Assembly (NCBI GenBank): GCA_018822065.1
Contig: JAHJKV010000100.1
Location: 1 to 10,639 of the forward strand
Direction of reading: 5' to 3'
From: Pseudomonadota bacterium
GTDB taxonomy: Bacteria > Desulfobacterota > Desulfovibrionia > Desulfovibrionales > Desulfovibrionaceae
DNA: 10,639 nucleotides
The translations under genes and the position numbers were made by a program. This document shows, in pieces, positions 1 through 6,776 of this stretch. The number at the start of each line of letters is the position of its first letter. Position 1 is the stretch's first letter. Below the pieces are notes generated by a model. The model saw only the letters and a program-made list of their open reading frames with translations. It did no database searches and was not told the DNA's origin.

Positions 1-222
1 CCTGGTCTCGCGGTCCCGGTTCCAATCACACCCTCCCTATTTTCCAGGTCACTCTGACTTGTCCCGCCCCAAATAATTTCCTCCAGCAAGTTCCAATCCC
101 ACCTCAATTTTCCAGGTCACTCCGACCCCATCATCCTCTACGACATTCGAAACAGCGTTCCAATCACCGCCCAAAACAAAGGTCACTCCGACCTGCCTTC
201 GATCAGCCCCACGGGGAATACG

Positions 223-322
223 GTTCCAATCACCACCCAAAACAAAGGTCACTCCAACGTTGCTGTTTTGTTCTAATCGAGACCGCTGGTTCCAATAACC
301 ACCAAAAACAAAGGTCACTCCG
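223..322 (-). repeat. Duplicated repeat-spacer-repeat block, copy 1
   Basis: This 100-bp stretch (repeat 4, its spacer at 259-288 and most of repeat 5) matches 623-722 with a single difference (A235 against G635). The copies are exactly 400 bp apart. Both right-hand repeats share the same private changes (AATAACCACCAAAAAC), so a repeat that had already diverged was copied together with its spacer. Confidence 0.95.
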
Positions 323-622
323 CCACAAATAGAACTTTCCCTGGTAAGTTCCATGTTCCAAGCACAACCCATTTCCTTGGTCACTCCGACCAACCAATTC
401 CAGTTGACCATGTTACCTGTGTTCCAATCACACCCTATTTTTCTCTTGTCACTCTGACTTTTGATCTTCATTTTCCAAATCAAGCCAGGTTCCAATCCCA
501 CCCCAAATTTTCCAGATCACTCCAACGTCTTCCATCCCGTACACACGCGCAGATTGATTCCAAAAACCACCCAAAACAAAGGTCACTCCGACCAGACCAC
601 TCGCCAATTCTTTTTATTATGC

Positions 623-722
623 GTTCCAATCACCGCCCAAAACAAAGGTCACTCCAACGTTGCTGTTTTGTTCTAATCGAGACCGCTGGTTCCAATAACC
701 ACCAAAAACAAAGGTCACTCCG
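623..722 (-). repeat. Duplicated repeat-spacer-repeat block, copy 2
   Basis: Second copy of the block at 223-322. It holds repeat 10, the identical 30-bp spacer at 659-688 and most of repeat 11. Neighbouring spacers on either side differ between the two copies. Confidence 0.95.
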
Positions 723-1053
723 ACGACGGTCGGGTTGATCCAACCGATTCGAGTGTTCCAATCACCGCCCAAAACAAAGGTCACTCCGACTGTCAGGGTG
801 TCGCCGTGGATGTGAAGCAGTTCCAATCACCGCCCAAAACAAAGGTCACTCCGACGTTATGCCCCATGCGGCTGCTCACCTCGATGTTCCAATCACCGCC
901 CAAAACAAAGGTCACTCCGACCACCTCAACGTTCTTCACGGTTTCTCTCTTGTTCCAATCACCGCCCAAAACAAAGGTCACTCCGACTTATTGTAAATCT
1001 TTTATCATATAAGTCTGGTTCCAATCACCGCCCAAAACAAAGGTCACTCCGAC

Positions 1054-1114
1054 AGATACGCCATAACCACGCGATTTCTATAAGAAAACAGCGCAGAATT
1101 GGTAAAAAAACCGG
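1054..1114 (-). promoter_or_regulatory. CRISPR leader with possible promoter
   Basis: Only 61 bp separate the csf3 stop codon from the first conserved repeat, so the leader is very short or reaches into csf3. On the minus strand a weak promoter can be read: TTTACC (1101-1106), an 18-bp gap, then TATAGA (1077-1082). This would start transcription near 1070. Just after csf3 there is a run of seven T on the same strand but only a 3-bp stem before it, so a terminator here is not convincing. The array may also be read through from the cas operon. Confidence 0.4.
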
Positions 1115-1831
1115 CTATGCGGCCTTCTTTTCGATGACCGGGAGGCTCTTTTTTCGGGGCATGAAGCATTCCACCAGGCCAGTGCGTGCCCAATATGGCG
1201 GCATCACGCGGGAGACACCCAGGGGCCAACCTTTCAAGACCGCCTGAACCTTGGGATCGAGGAGCGCGAGCGCGGACGTGGGGATCGGACGCATAACCTG
1301 GCCGTCATGCACCAGGGAGCAATCCTCGGGCGTGCTCGTGACATCGATGTTTTCGATCCGCCCAAAGCCCAACGTACCCTTGGCTCCGAGGTAGGCCAGG
1401 TGCTTCTGGAGCAACCTACGCACCTCATCACCATCACCAGCCGCCCAGAACGTGACCTGTCTCGGCGCAATCGGATGCAGCGCGAAGAGAAAGCCCTTAT
1501 ACTGACCAGCTCCAGCTAGGAGATGGGTCGGCTTCACCTGGTCCAGGTCCAAGTACCGGGCCAAATCATCCTTGGACGGGTCCATGTCGGCGTCTAAGCC
1601 CCGTTTAGTGATGTAACGAGGGTCTGCCACGATTGGCAGCTTCTCGCGGCTCTCCAGGCCCCAGGAGGCGTGATAAACCCCACCTGTGGACTTGAGCGGG
1701 AGCCGCTCAATGACAGAAAGATCCCCATGAGCATCGCGCACGGCGCACCAGGCCAGAATGCCATCAAAAAAAGACAGCGTATCTAGGAGCACAGGCGAAG
1801 CCAGCGTGATGACGATTTGTAAAGTCTGCAT
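1115..1831 (-). CDS. csf3: Csf3, Cas5-like subunit of the type IV complex
   Basis: This 238-residue protein is the likely Cas5-family subunit that caps the crRNA 5' handle in the type IV effector complex. It opens with a RAMP-type beta strand running into LASPVLLDTLSFFDGILAW (residues 10-28) and has a glycine-rich loop LGAKGTLGFGR (148-158), the signature of RAMP proteins. A PPYW motif (211-214) near the C terminus fits Csf3. The ATG at 1831 is preceded by GAGGAG nine bases away, lying inside the last codons of the small gene upstream, so the two are probably translationally coupled. It is the last gene before the array. Length is normal for Csf3. Family call is confident; its exact role is inferred from characterised type IV-A complexes. 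Confidence 0.9.
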   Translation of the reverse strand: MQTLQIVITLASPVLLDTLSFFDGILAWCAVRDAHGDLSVIERLPLKSTGGVYHASWGLESREKLPIVADPRYITKRGLDADMDPSKDDLARYLDLDQVKPTHLLAGAGQYKGFLFALHPIAPRQVTFWAAGDGDEVRRLLQKHLAYLGAKGTLGFGRIENIDVTSTPEDCSLVHDGQVMRPIPTSALALLDPKVQAVLKGWPLGVSRVMPPYWARTGLVECFMPRKKSLPVIEKKAA

Positions 1832-1837
1832 CAGATT

Positions 1838-2101
1838 TCACTCCTCATTAAGCGCCCGCGCACACTCCGTCCTGAAAACAGCCATGTCGGCCTCATGGCC
1901 GAGAAGTGCTGTAGTCTGGATGAAAGCGGCAACAAAGGCGCTCGAATCTCGTCTCCAGATTGCGGAGACAAGGGCTATACCCACCTCCACAACCGAATTC
2001 AGTTTTGTATCAGATCCTACCGCGCATACCTTTGCGTCCCGTGAGACGCTGGCTTTTACGTCGCGGATGCACCAGACTTTGGATTCGTTGTCATTTCGCA
2101 T
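1838..2101 (-). CDS. Small unrecognised protein encoded inside the csf operon
   Basis: An 87-residue reading frame fills what would otherwise be a 220-bp hole between csf1 and csf3. The ATG at 2101 is chosen because GAGGGGG lies four bases upstream; an in-frame ATG at 2131 would give 97 residues but lacks as good a site. It overlaps the csf1 3' end by 46 bp in a different frame, and its stop lies 6 bp before the csf3 start, with the csf3 ribosome binding site in its last codons. The sequence is soluble-looking, with a C-terminal half (VGIALVSAIWRRDSSAFVAAF onward) likely to be helical; two cysteines lie in the N-terminal half and one near the end. I do not recognise the family. By position and size it could be a small helical Cas11-like subunit, known from types IV-B and IV-C but not from canonical IV-A. 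That is a guess. Confidence 0.6.
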   Translation of the reverse strand: MRNDNESKVWCIRDVKASVSRDAKVCAVGSDTKLNSVVEVGIALVSAIWRRDSSAFVAAFIQTTALLGHEADMAVFRTECARALNEE

Positions 2102-2898
2102 CGGTCCCCCTCGCTCACAAATTCGGCCCACACATACGGATATACATTCTGAAGGAGATACTTGATCTCCGGCGGAACGTCATCCATGGCCGCAAACCAA
2201 GACTCCACGAACGCGGGGACATCGCGTGCCCACTTGGGCAGGTTGAAATAACCCTTGAACATACTGTGGAAAAGCCCTTTCCTGGATTTGACCGTGGGCG
2301 GGGTGATCAGATCGCTATCCAGCAGCTCGCGGAGAAGGAGCAAGGACCTGGCCAAGCTCTCTCGGTCCACATAAAGGGATCTCCCTCCGGCCTGCACAAA
2401 GAAGACATCGCGGCTCAAGGACACCTTGGCCTTCCAGATGACGTGCTCGGCCTTGGTCCTCAAAAACGTCTTCAATACCCAGGCAAACGGCGGCTCGGGC
2501 GGGTTCAGCATGAGTTTCGGGATATCATGCGGGGAGAAGGTCCGGACAGGCGCGGGAAGGCCTTCCTTGTCCGCAGATGCAAAACGCACAATCTCTGTCC
2601 CAGAAATCAACACGTTTCCCGTGAGCGGCAAGACCGCCCCTAGGGAGGCGGTACGGCACATGTCGCACCAAAACCCACCCTCTCCCATGTCGTCAGAGTC
2701 GTTGAAGGTAGGAGGAAGCGCCTTGCGCCAGGGCACGCCCTCGTTGAGCTGAATTCCGGACGGACGGACTTGGCCACAAAACACGCATGCCTCGGCATCG
2801 TTGTCCGTGACAGACTGGAACACCTTGTCCGGTCCTGCCCCTGGGGCAGGAAGGCCCTGCCCCAGAAGGTCATAGAACATTTGAACCGGAGTCAGCAT
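2056..2898 (-). CDS. csf1: Csf1, zinc-ribbon large-subunit-like protein of type IV complex
   Basis: This 280-residue protein matches Csf1, the signature type IV subunit that takes the place of Cas8 in the effector complex. Two CxxC pairs, C38/C41 (CVFC) and C78/C81 (CDMC), form a zinc ribbon as in the family, and the rest is mixed alpha/beta without nuclease motifs. Its ATG overlaps the csf2 stop codon by one base (TAATG at 2896-2900), showing direct translational coupling; an AGGTGG sits 6 bases upstream. Csf1 normally contacts the crRNA 5' end and probably the sequence next to the target. The C-terminal tail (after about residue 265) is polar and overlaps the start of the next small gene. 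Csf1 varies strongly between subtypes, so this protein is useful for assigning the subtype. Confidence 0.87.
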   Translation of the reverse strand: MLTPVQMFYDLLGQGLPAPGAGPDKVFQSVTDNDAEACVFCGQVRPSGIQLNEGVPWRKALPPTFNDSDDMGEGGFWCDMCRTASLGAVLPLTGNVLISGTEIVRFASADKEGLPAPVRTFSPHDIPKLMLNPPEPPFAWVLKTFLRTKAEHVIWKAKVSLSRDVFFVQAGGRSLYVDRESLARSLLLLRELLDSDLITPPTVKSRKGLFHSMFKGYFNLPKWARDVPAFVESWFAAMDDVPPEIKYLLQNVYPYVWAEFVSEGDRCEMTTNPKSGASAT

Positions 2899-3983
2899 TA
2901 GTCCACCTGCTTTTTCGGGGTCGGGGCGTGATCTTCAAGCCAGCCCAGGGTGTGCAGGCGCTCAAGGGACACGGAATCTCGCCATTCATCGAAGACATCA
3001 ATCTCCTGCTCGAAGCCAGAGGAGGCAAACCCGGCGTCATTCACGGTCACCGACCGGCCCTGTTCGTCGTCGATGACGAAATTCACGCGCCCGAAGCCCC
3101 ACCGCTTGTTGCCGCCGATGACCGGATTGTCCGCGAAACGGGCCAGACCCGCCATGAACATTCCGACCTGAATAGGCGCGACATCCGCAAAGCGGATACG
3201 CACGTTGAACACCGTCCCGGGCGCGAGGTATTCGACGCAACCAATTTGCTGCAGGCCCAAGCTGTCTTCGCTCGGTTCAGTGCTTTCCGTGCCCTCGGCC
3301 TTGTCCTTGGCCTTCTTTTTCTTGGCGGCCTGGTCGTTCTTCATCGCAGCGAAGAGATCATCGATCTCAGCGGCGTCAAAGTAATTCTGAGGAGCGTTGG
3401 AATCCGCACAGTCATTCTTGCGAACCCACCCACGGAAGCCCGTCAGATCCCGGCACTGAGGGAGATCGTCAATCGGGGCCACACTTTCGAAAAGGCCCTG
3501 CTGAACCGTCTCGACGCAATGCGGGATGACATCAGAAATCATGACCCTGGACGGACACCGGAGCCCCGCGCCCCACAGGCCGGTATGGAGGTTGCCGTCT
3601 TCCATGATTTCCTGCTCAAGCTGCATAGGGGTCAGCCACGAAGGCACCATGTCCTTGACGTTGCGGCCTGCACCGGCCCGCATCCAATGGGCAACAGCAA
3701 GGGGAACGGGCACGCCTTCGGCCAGGAACCGATCGAAGATGGCATAGGCACATTCACGGCGAAGCCTGCCGCGCAGGGAGTTTGAGGACAGGAACGGGAC
3801 TCGGACAACGGGGCTCGCGTTCTCGTGCGATCCGTTCTTCTCCCTGGTGATGAGCTGCATGCGCGGCAGACGCACGATGTTCTCGCCGGCAGGCGCGGAC
3901 ACGTTGGGGTTGGGATCGGTGAAGGTCAGGGGAGAAATGTTTTTCATGGTGCCAATGAGCGTGAAGGTCTGTCTGTTTTTCAT
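2898..3983 (-). CDS. csf2: Csf2, Cas7-like backbone subunit of the type IV complex
   Basis: This 361-residue protein is the Cas7-family subunit expected to polymerise along the crRNA spacer. An N-terminal RAMP strand is followed by the typical Cas7 helix SSNSLRGRLRRECA (residues 66-79), and a glycine-rich stretch GGNKRWGFGRV (290-300) lies near the C terminus. Between them is a charged low-complexity linker (about 215-240, lysine-rich then Glu/Ser/Thr-rich), which may be an exposed loop of this lineage. The ATG at 3983 has a strong AAGGAG seven bases upstream. The upstream cas6 stop is 15 bp away and the stop codon overlaps csf1. No catalytic aspartate typical of the type III Cas7 RNase is evident by eye, consistent with a binding rather than cutting role. 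Confidence 0.9.
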   Translation of the reverse strand: MKNRQTFTLIGTMKNISPLTFTDPNPNVSAPAGENIVRLPRMQLITREKNGSHENASPVVRVPFLSSNSLRGRLRRECAYAIFDRFLAEGVPVPLAVAHWMRAGAGRNVKDMVPSWLTPMQLEQEIMEDGNLHTGLWGAGLRCPSRVMISDVIPHCVETVQQGLFESVAPIDDLPQCRDLTGFRGWVRKNDCADSNAPQNYFDAAEIDDLFAAMKNDQAAKKKKAKDKAEGTESTEPSEDSLGLQQIGCVEYLAPGTVFNVRIRFADVAPIQVGMFMAGLARFADNPVIGGNKRWGFGRVNFVIDDEQGRSVTVNDAGFASSGFEQEIDVFDEWRDSVSLERLHTLGWLEDHAPTPKKQVD

Positions 3984-3998
3984 AAGTTCTCCTTTTTT

Positions 3999-4682
3999 TT
4001 AAGCGTACATGGCATCGCCACGGTGCCATTGAAGTTGACCCCATCCCAGCCCGACGCCATGACCGATGGCAGGAGGGAGGGAAAGGTTGGTGATGATCGT
4101 GGCCCTGACGAGCGCAGGCCATTTGCTCCAGCCACTCTTTTTTTGGAGCGGCGCTTCCTTGATATCGCGCACCTCAACCACGGGTTCGGCCTTGAGATCC
4201 AGATCGAATTGCTGAAAAAGCCAACCGAAATGACGCTTGAATGCCACTTGGTAATCGCGGGCCACATCACCAGTGCGTTCCCGGAACCGGTTGTGATGCT
4301 CAAACATGTGGATGGGCGTGCGCAGAGTGAACCGTTGCAGGCCAGTGGTGGGTTTGAGCGTACATTCTCCATAACGCATATCGACCGCCTTCAAGGGCAT
4401 GGGCTTTCCCGCGAGCACGACGGAAGACCGCTGGAACGCTTCAGCCAGGGCCAGGACGGCATCTTTGCCCTCAGTTCCTAAACCGGTGAAGTAGAACGAA
4501 TTCTGATCCGGTGTGTTGTAGTGAAGCCGAGGGTAGATCATGCGATGATTACACACGACAGGCCATGTTGGATGCTGGTCATCCAGTATGCCGAGCGCGA
4601 CCTTTCGGACATGCTCTGGCCAAGTCCCTTTCGGCAGCGCATCCTTGAACTGGACGCGCAGTCGAACCGTTTCCAAATGCAT
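3999..4682 (-). CDS. cas6: Cas6-like crRNA-processing endonuclease (Csf5)
   Basis: This 227-residue protein is the likely RNase that cuts the repeat and leaves the 8-nt handle. Its C terminus carries the Cas6 glycine-rich loop GHGVGLGWG (residues 207-215). The N-terminal half has the ferredoxin-like pattern of the family, with VVCNHRMIYPRLHYN (42-56), where H37 or H46 could be the catalytic histidine, and a later LGTEGKDAVLAL helix. Type IV-A uses either Csf5 or a Cas6e/f-like enzyme in this place; I cannot tell which by eye. The start is supported by GGGAGG six bases upstream, overlapping the DinG stop codon. It is the second gene of the operon, directly after the helicase. Confidence 0.83.
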   Translation of the reverse strand: MHLETVRLRVQFKDALPKGTWPEHVRKVALGILDDQHPTWPVVCNHRMIYPRLHYNTPDQNSFYFTGLGTEGKDAVLALAEAFQRSSVVLAGKPMPLKAVDMRYGECTLKPTTGLQRFTLRTPIHMFEHHNRFRERTGDVARDYQVAFKRHFGWLFQQFDLDLKAEPVVEVRDIKEAPLQKKSGWSKWPALVRATIITNLSLPPAIGHGVGLGWGQLQWHRGDAMYA

Positions 4683-4693
4683 AATGTACCTCC

Positions 4694-6613
4694 CTAATTT
4701 TTAATGAGTGGAAGTGTGCCACGCGCCCAGGCTCTCCAGGCGTTTGCGTTCAAAACTCCAGCCATGTAGCTTTTGTGAATTCTGGAATCGAGTAGGTGAA
4801 TGGTGCCGGAATTGGCTTGCGACCGGATGAGCCGGCCACACCCTTGACGAAACATGAGGACGGTTTCCCACAGGTAGAGGCTGAAAAGGTTCCGCTTCCG
4901 TCCGGAGAAAGACCACGTATTCCATTTCGGATCGGAACGAGGAGGGAAAGGAAGCCGACAGACCACGAGATGCCGAATATCCGGGATGTCTATGCCGGTC
5001 CAATATTGGCGAGTTCCTATCAAGACTCCAGAGCTGAACGAGACTGCAGCCGACCGGCCAGGTGCAGCCGAAACCAGCTCGTTGTCTGCCAGGTCCTCAA
5101 TGCGCTCTCGCAAGGCTGCAGTTAAGCCATCAACATCCTTGTAGGAGCCAAGGAGAACCAATGTCTTCTCTCGAAGGTTGGCCGTGTAGATGTTGGCCAC
5201 GCGGGTAGCAAGGGCGTCGATCCATTCATCCCAGGAACCGTTTTTGTCTCCCTCACCGTCTTCCTGGAGGTCATTGCCCTTCGGAGGTGGTGGAAATCCA
5301 GGCTCCACAAGGGACACCTGGATTTGCGTTTCGGAAAACGGGCCTTTGTATTGCTTGCACCAGGGCCGGGGCAAGCGCCGAGTCACCTCCGTCTCACCTG
5401 ATGGGTCAAAGATTCCGAGGCTGGCGCAGGCAAAGCGGTTGAAATAGTCGTTCTGCCCGGGCGGGTACATGAGCACTGTGCCCGAAATGATCGCGACATT
5501 GCGCTCACTGTCCTTCCACATCTTTCGGCGGAGCCATGAATGCGCGTCATCCCGCTGGCTGACGTAGGTGGGCATGCCCATCTTGGCAGAGTAGCGTGCG
5601 GAGGCATTTGCGCCCGCGATCCGCTGACACACGCTTTTGAGTTCGTGCATCTCCCGTCGGATGACAAAAAAAGCGGACACCAAGTCCTTGTCCTGAAACC
5701 GCTCGGGCTGCTCGGCACACACGGCGAGCGCCAGTGCGCCGGTTGAAAGAATTTTGCGGAGCACCAGGGAATCCGGTTCTCCATCGACAAGCACGACGCT
5801 TTCCCCGGCCTGGCCAGGGCGAGTGCCATTCTGGGCCGCGCTGGCCGCCAGGGCTCCCAGCTCCTTGACCGTGCTCTTGAGTTCCTGCCCTTGGCACAGT
5901 GCGGCAAACCGTCTGCAGGCGGCACTGAGCCGCGACGGGCTGAAGGACGCGGACAGGAAGGACTGCGCGGCCTGGGCGAAGCTGTGCCCCTCGTCCAGGA
6001 TCAGAAACCGGTGCTCGGGCAGGTGGCTCCAGTTGTAGAGCAGAGGGAGCAAGACGACGCTGTGATTTGTCAGGATCACCTTGGCAGTTTGCGCACGCTC
6101 AAGGGCCTGGAGGTAAAAAATCCGCTCATCCTCAACGTCCAGGGCGCTCTGGCCATGGAATCCGGGATCAATACTCACCATGTCCCGCAGCAGACTTGGA
6201 ACATCCTGTCCAGCAAGGACGAGATGGCGCTCCAGATCGGACACAAGCCCATCCCCCGGCATGCCTGCAAGCCATTCGAGAGCTGCTTCATGGAGCTGGC
6301 CGGATTTCACCGCACCCTCGACCGCAGCCGGAGAGACGTAGTTCGTCATCCCGTAGATGGCCGCGAATTCATCCACCGGAAGATTCCAATCCGACACAGA
6401 CTGCAAAGACTGCTGCACTAGAAGGTTGGAAAAGGTCGAGATGACGACGGGCTGACCGGTTTGGTCGGCTACGTCCAGGGCTGCACGGTTGCCAACGATG
6501 GTTTTTCCCGTGCCGGTTGGGGCCTCGAAAAAACCGATCAAGTTTCGGGGAGATACCCCAAAGGCAACCAGGTCCTTGATAAATCGTTTCTGCTCGGATC
6601 TCAGTTTGTTCAC
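4694..6613 (-). CDS. csf4: CasDinG (Csf4), superfamily 2 DNA helicase of type IV-A-like system
   Basis: This DinG/XPD-type 5'-3' helicase is the protein that type IV-A effector complexes need for plasmid interference. Numbered from the GTG at 6613 (639 residues), motifs are Walker A APTGTGKT (31-38), TNH (182-184), DEGH Walker B box (207-210), WTGIDIP (538-544) and motif VI QGCGRLIR (590-597). No cysteine occurs before the Walker B box, so the four-cysteine iron-sulfur cluster of ordinary DinG/XPD is missing, as reported for CasDinG. No HNH or other nuclease domain is fused. An ATG at 6646 would add 11 residues, but it lies three bases after a TATAAT box and so would be outside the transcript from that promoter. 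The GTG has AGGAG five bases upstream, so I prefer it. First gene of the csf operon. Confidence 0.93.
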   Translation of the reverse strand: MNKLRSEQKRFIKDLVAFGVSPRNLIGFFEAPTGTGKTIVGNRAALDVADQTGQPVVISTFSNLLVQQSLQSVSDWNLPVDEFAAIYGMTNYVSPAAVEGAVKSGQLHEAALEWLAGMPGDGLVSDLERHLVLAGQDVPSLLRDMVSIDPGFHGQSALDVEDERIFYLQALERAQTAKVILTNHSVVLLPLLYNWSHLPEHRFLILDEGHSFAQAAQSFLSASFSPSRLSAACRRFAALCQGQELKSTVKELGALAASAAQNGTRPGQAGESVVLVDGEPDSLVLRKILSTGALALAVCAEQPERFQDKDLVSAFFVIRREMHELKSVCQRIAGANASARYSAKMGMPTYVSQRDDAHSWLRRKMWKDSERNVAIISGTVLMYPPGQNDYFNRFACASLGIFDPSGETEVTRRLPRPWCKQYKGPFSETQIQVSLVEPGFPPPPKGNDLQEDGEGDKNGSWDEWIDALATRVANIYTANLREKTLVLLGSYKDVDGLTAALRERIEDLADNELVSAAPGRSAAVSFSSGVLIGTRQYWTGIDIPDIRHLVVCRLPFPPRSDPKWNTWSFSGRKRNLFSLYLWETVLMFRQGCGRLIRSQANSGTIHLLDSRIHKSYMAGVLNANAWRAWARGTLPLIKN

Positions 6614-6648
6614 TCTCACTCCTAGCGTGTCTAACTTGTCAGACATGA

Positions 6649-6677
6649 ATTATACTGCCTCGGAATCACTTGAACAA
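6649..6677 (-). promoter_or_regulatory. Promoter of the csf operon
   Basis: On the minus strand TTGTTC (6672-6677) is followed after exactly 17 bp by a perfect TATAAT (6649-6654). Transcription should start near 6642, giving a leader of about 30 nt before the GTG start at 6613. It is the best sigma70-type promoter in the window and lies just downstream of the terminator at 6731-6757, so the operon is insulated from the gene before it. Confidence 0.75.
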
Positions 6678-6730
6678 GCCCCCCAGGAAATGCACAACTA
6701 GCAAGGGAAACAGCGGTAAGACAGGCAAAG

Positions 6731-6757
6731 AAAGAGCCCCGCTAGGCAGGGCTCTTT
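6731..6757 (-). terminator. Intrinsic terminator after the 6777-7169 gene
   Basis: AAAGAGCCC and GGGCTCTTT form a perfect 9-bp stem around a 9-nt loop. On the minus strand the stem ends in a T-rich stretch (TTTCTTT). It lies about 20 bp after the stop of the minus-strand gene at 6777 and before the csf promoter. Confidence 0.85.
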
Positions 6758-6776
6758 AAACGAGGAGAACAAAAAA

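Larger units (their letters stand above)
19..1053 (-). CRISPR. Type IV-associated CRISPR array, 16 repeats in view, open at left edge
   Basis: Sixteen repeats start at 19, 90, 157, 223, 289, 355, 421, 489, 557, 623, 689, 755, 820, 886, 952 and 1018. The consensus is 36 bp; on the plus strand it begins GTTCCAATCACC and ends GGTCACTCCGAC. The fifteen spacers are 29-31 bp, nearly all 30. Repeats 12-16 (nearest csf3) are identical; those toward position 1 are degenerate, and repeats 1, 2, 7 and 8 are 37-40 bp long. Degeneracy marks the trailer end, so the leader lies at about 1054-1114 and transcription runs on the minus strand, the same way as the cas operon. In that sense the repeat ends in ATTGGAAC, like the usual 8-nt crRNA handle. 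It can form an imperfect stem (ACC/GGU plus AGU/AUU around a G-G mismatch) as a Cas6 substrate. The first 18 bases of the window look like part of a further spacer, so the array continues beyond the window. Confidence 0.97.

Noticed and set aside
49..981. Minus-strand open frames with a repeating VGVTFVLGGDWN peptide
   Set aside because: They are the CRISPR array read as protein: repeat plus spacer is 66 bp, a multiple of three, so the repeat stays in frame.
19..1053. Spacers targeting sequence inside this window
   Set aside because: I saw no spacer match elsewhere in the window by eye; a proper search is needed and was not possible.
1100..1122. Terminator between csf3 and the array
   Set aside because: A run of seven T exists but only about 3 bp of stem precede it.
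1960..2643. 227-codon plus-strand frame
   Set aside because: It lies antisense to csf1 and the small gene, which have family motifs and ribosome binding sites; this frame has neither.
2928..3785. 285-codon plus-strand frame
   Set aside because: Antisense shadow of csf2; no ribosome binding site and no recognisable motifs.
3825..4481. 218-codon plus-strand frame
   Set aside because: It spans the csf2-cas6 junction on the opposite strand and is a shadow of those genes.
5383..5925. 180-codon minus-strand frame
   Set aside because: Out-of-frame shadow inside the helicase gene, rich in Arg and Pro as expected for a GC-rich shifted frame.
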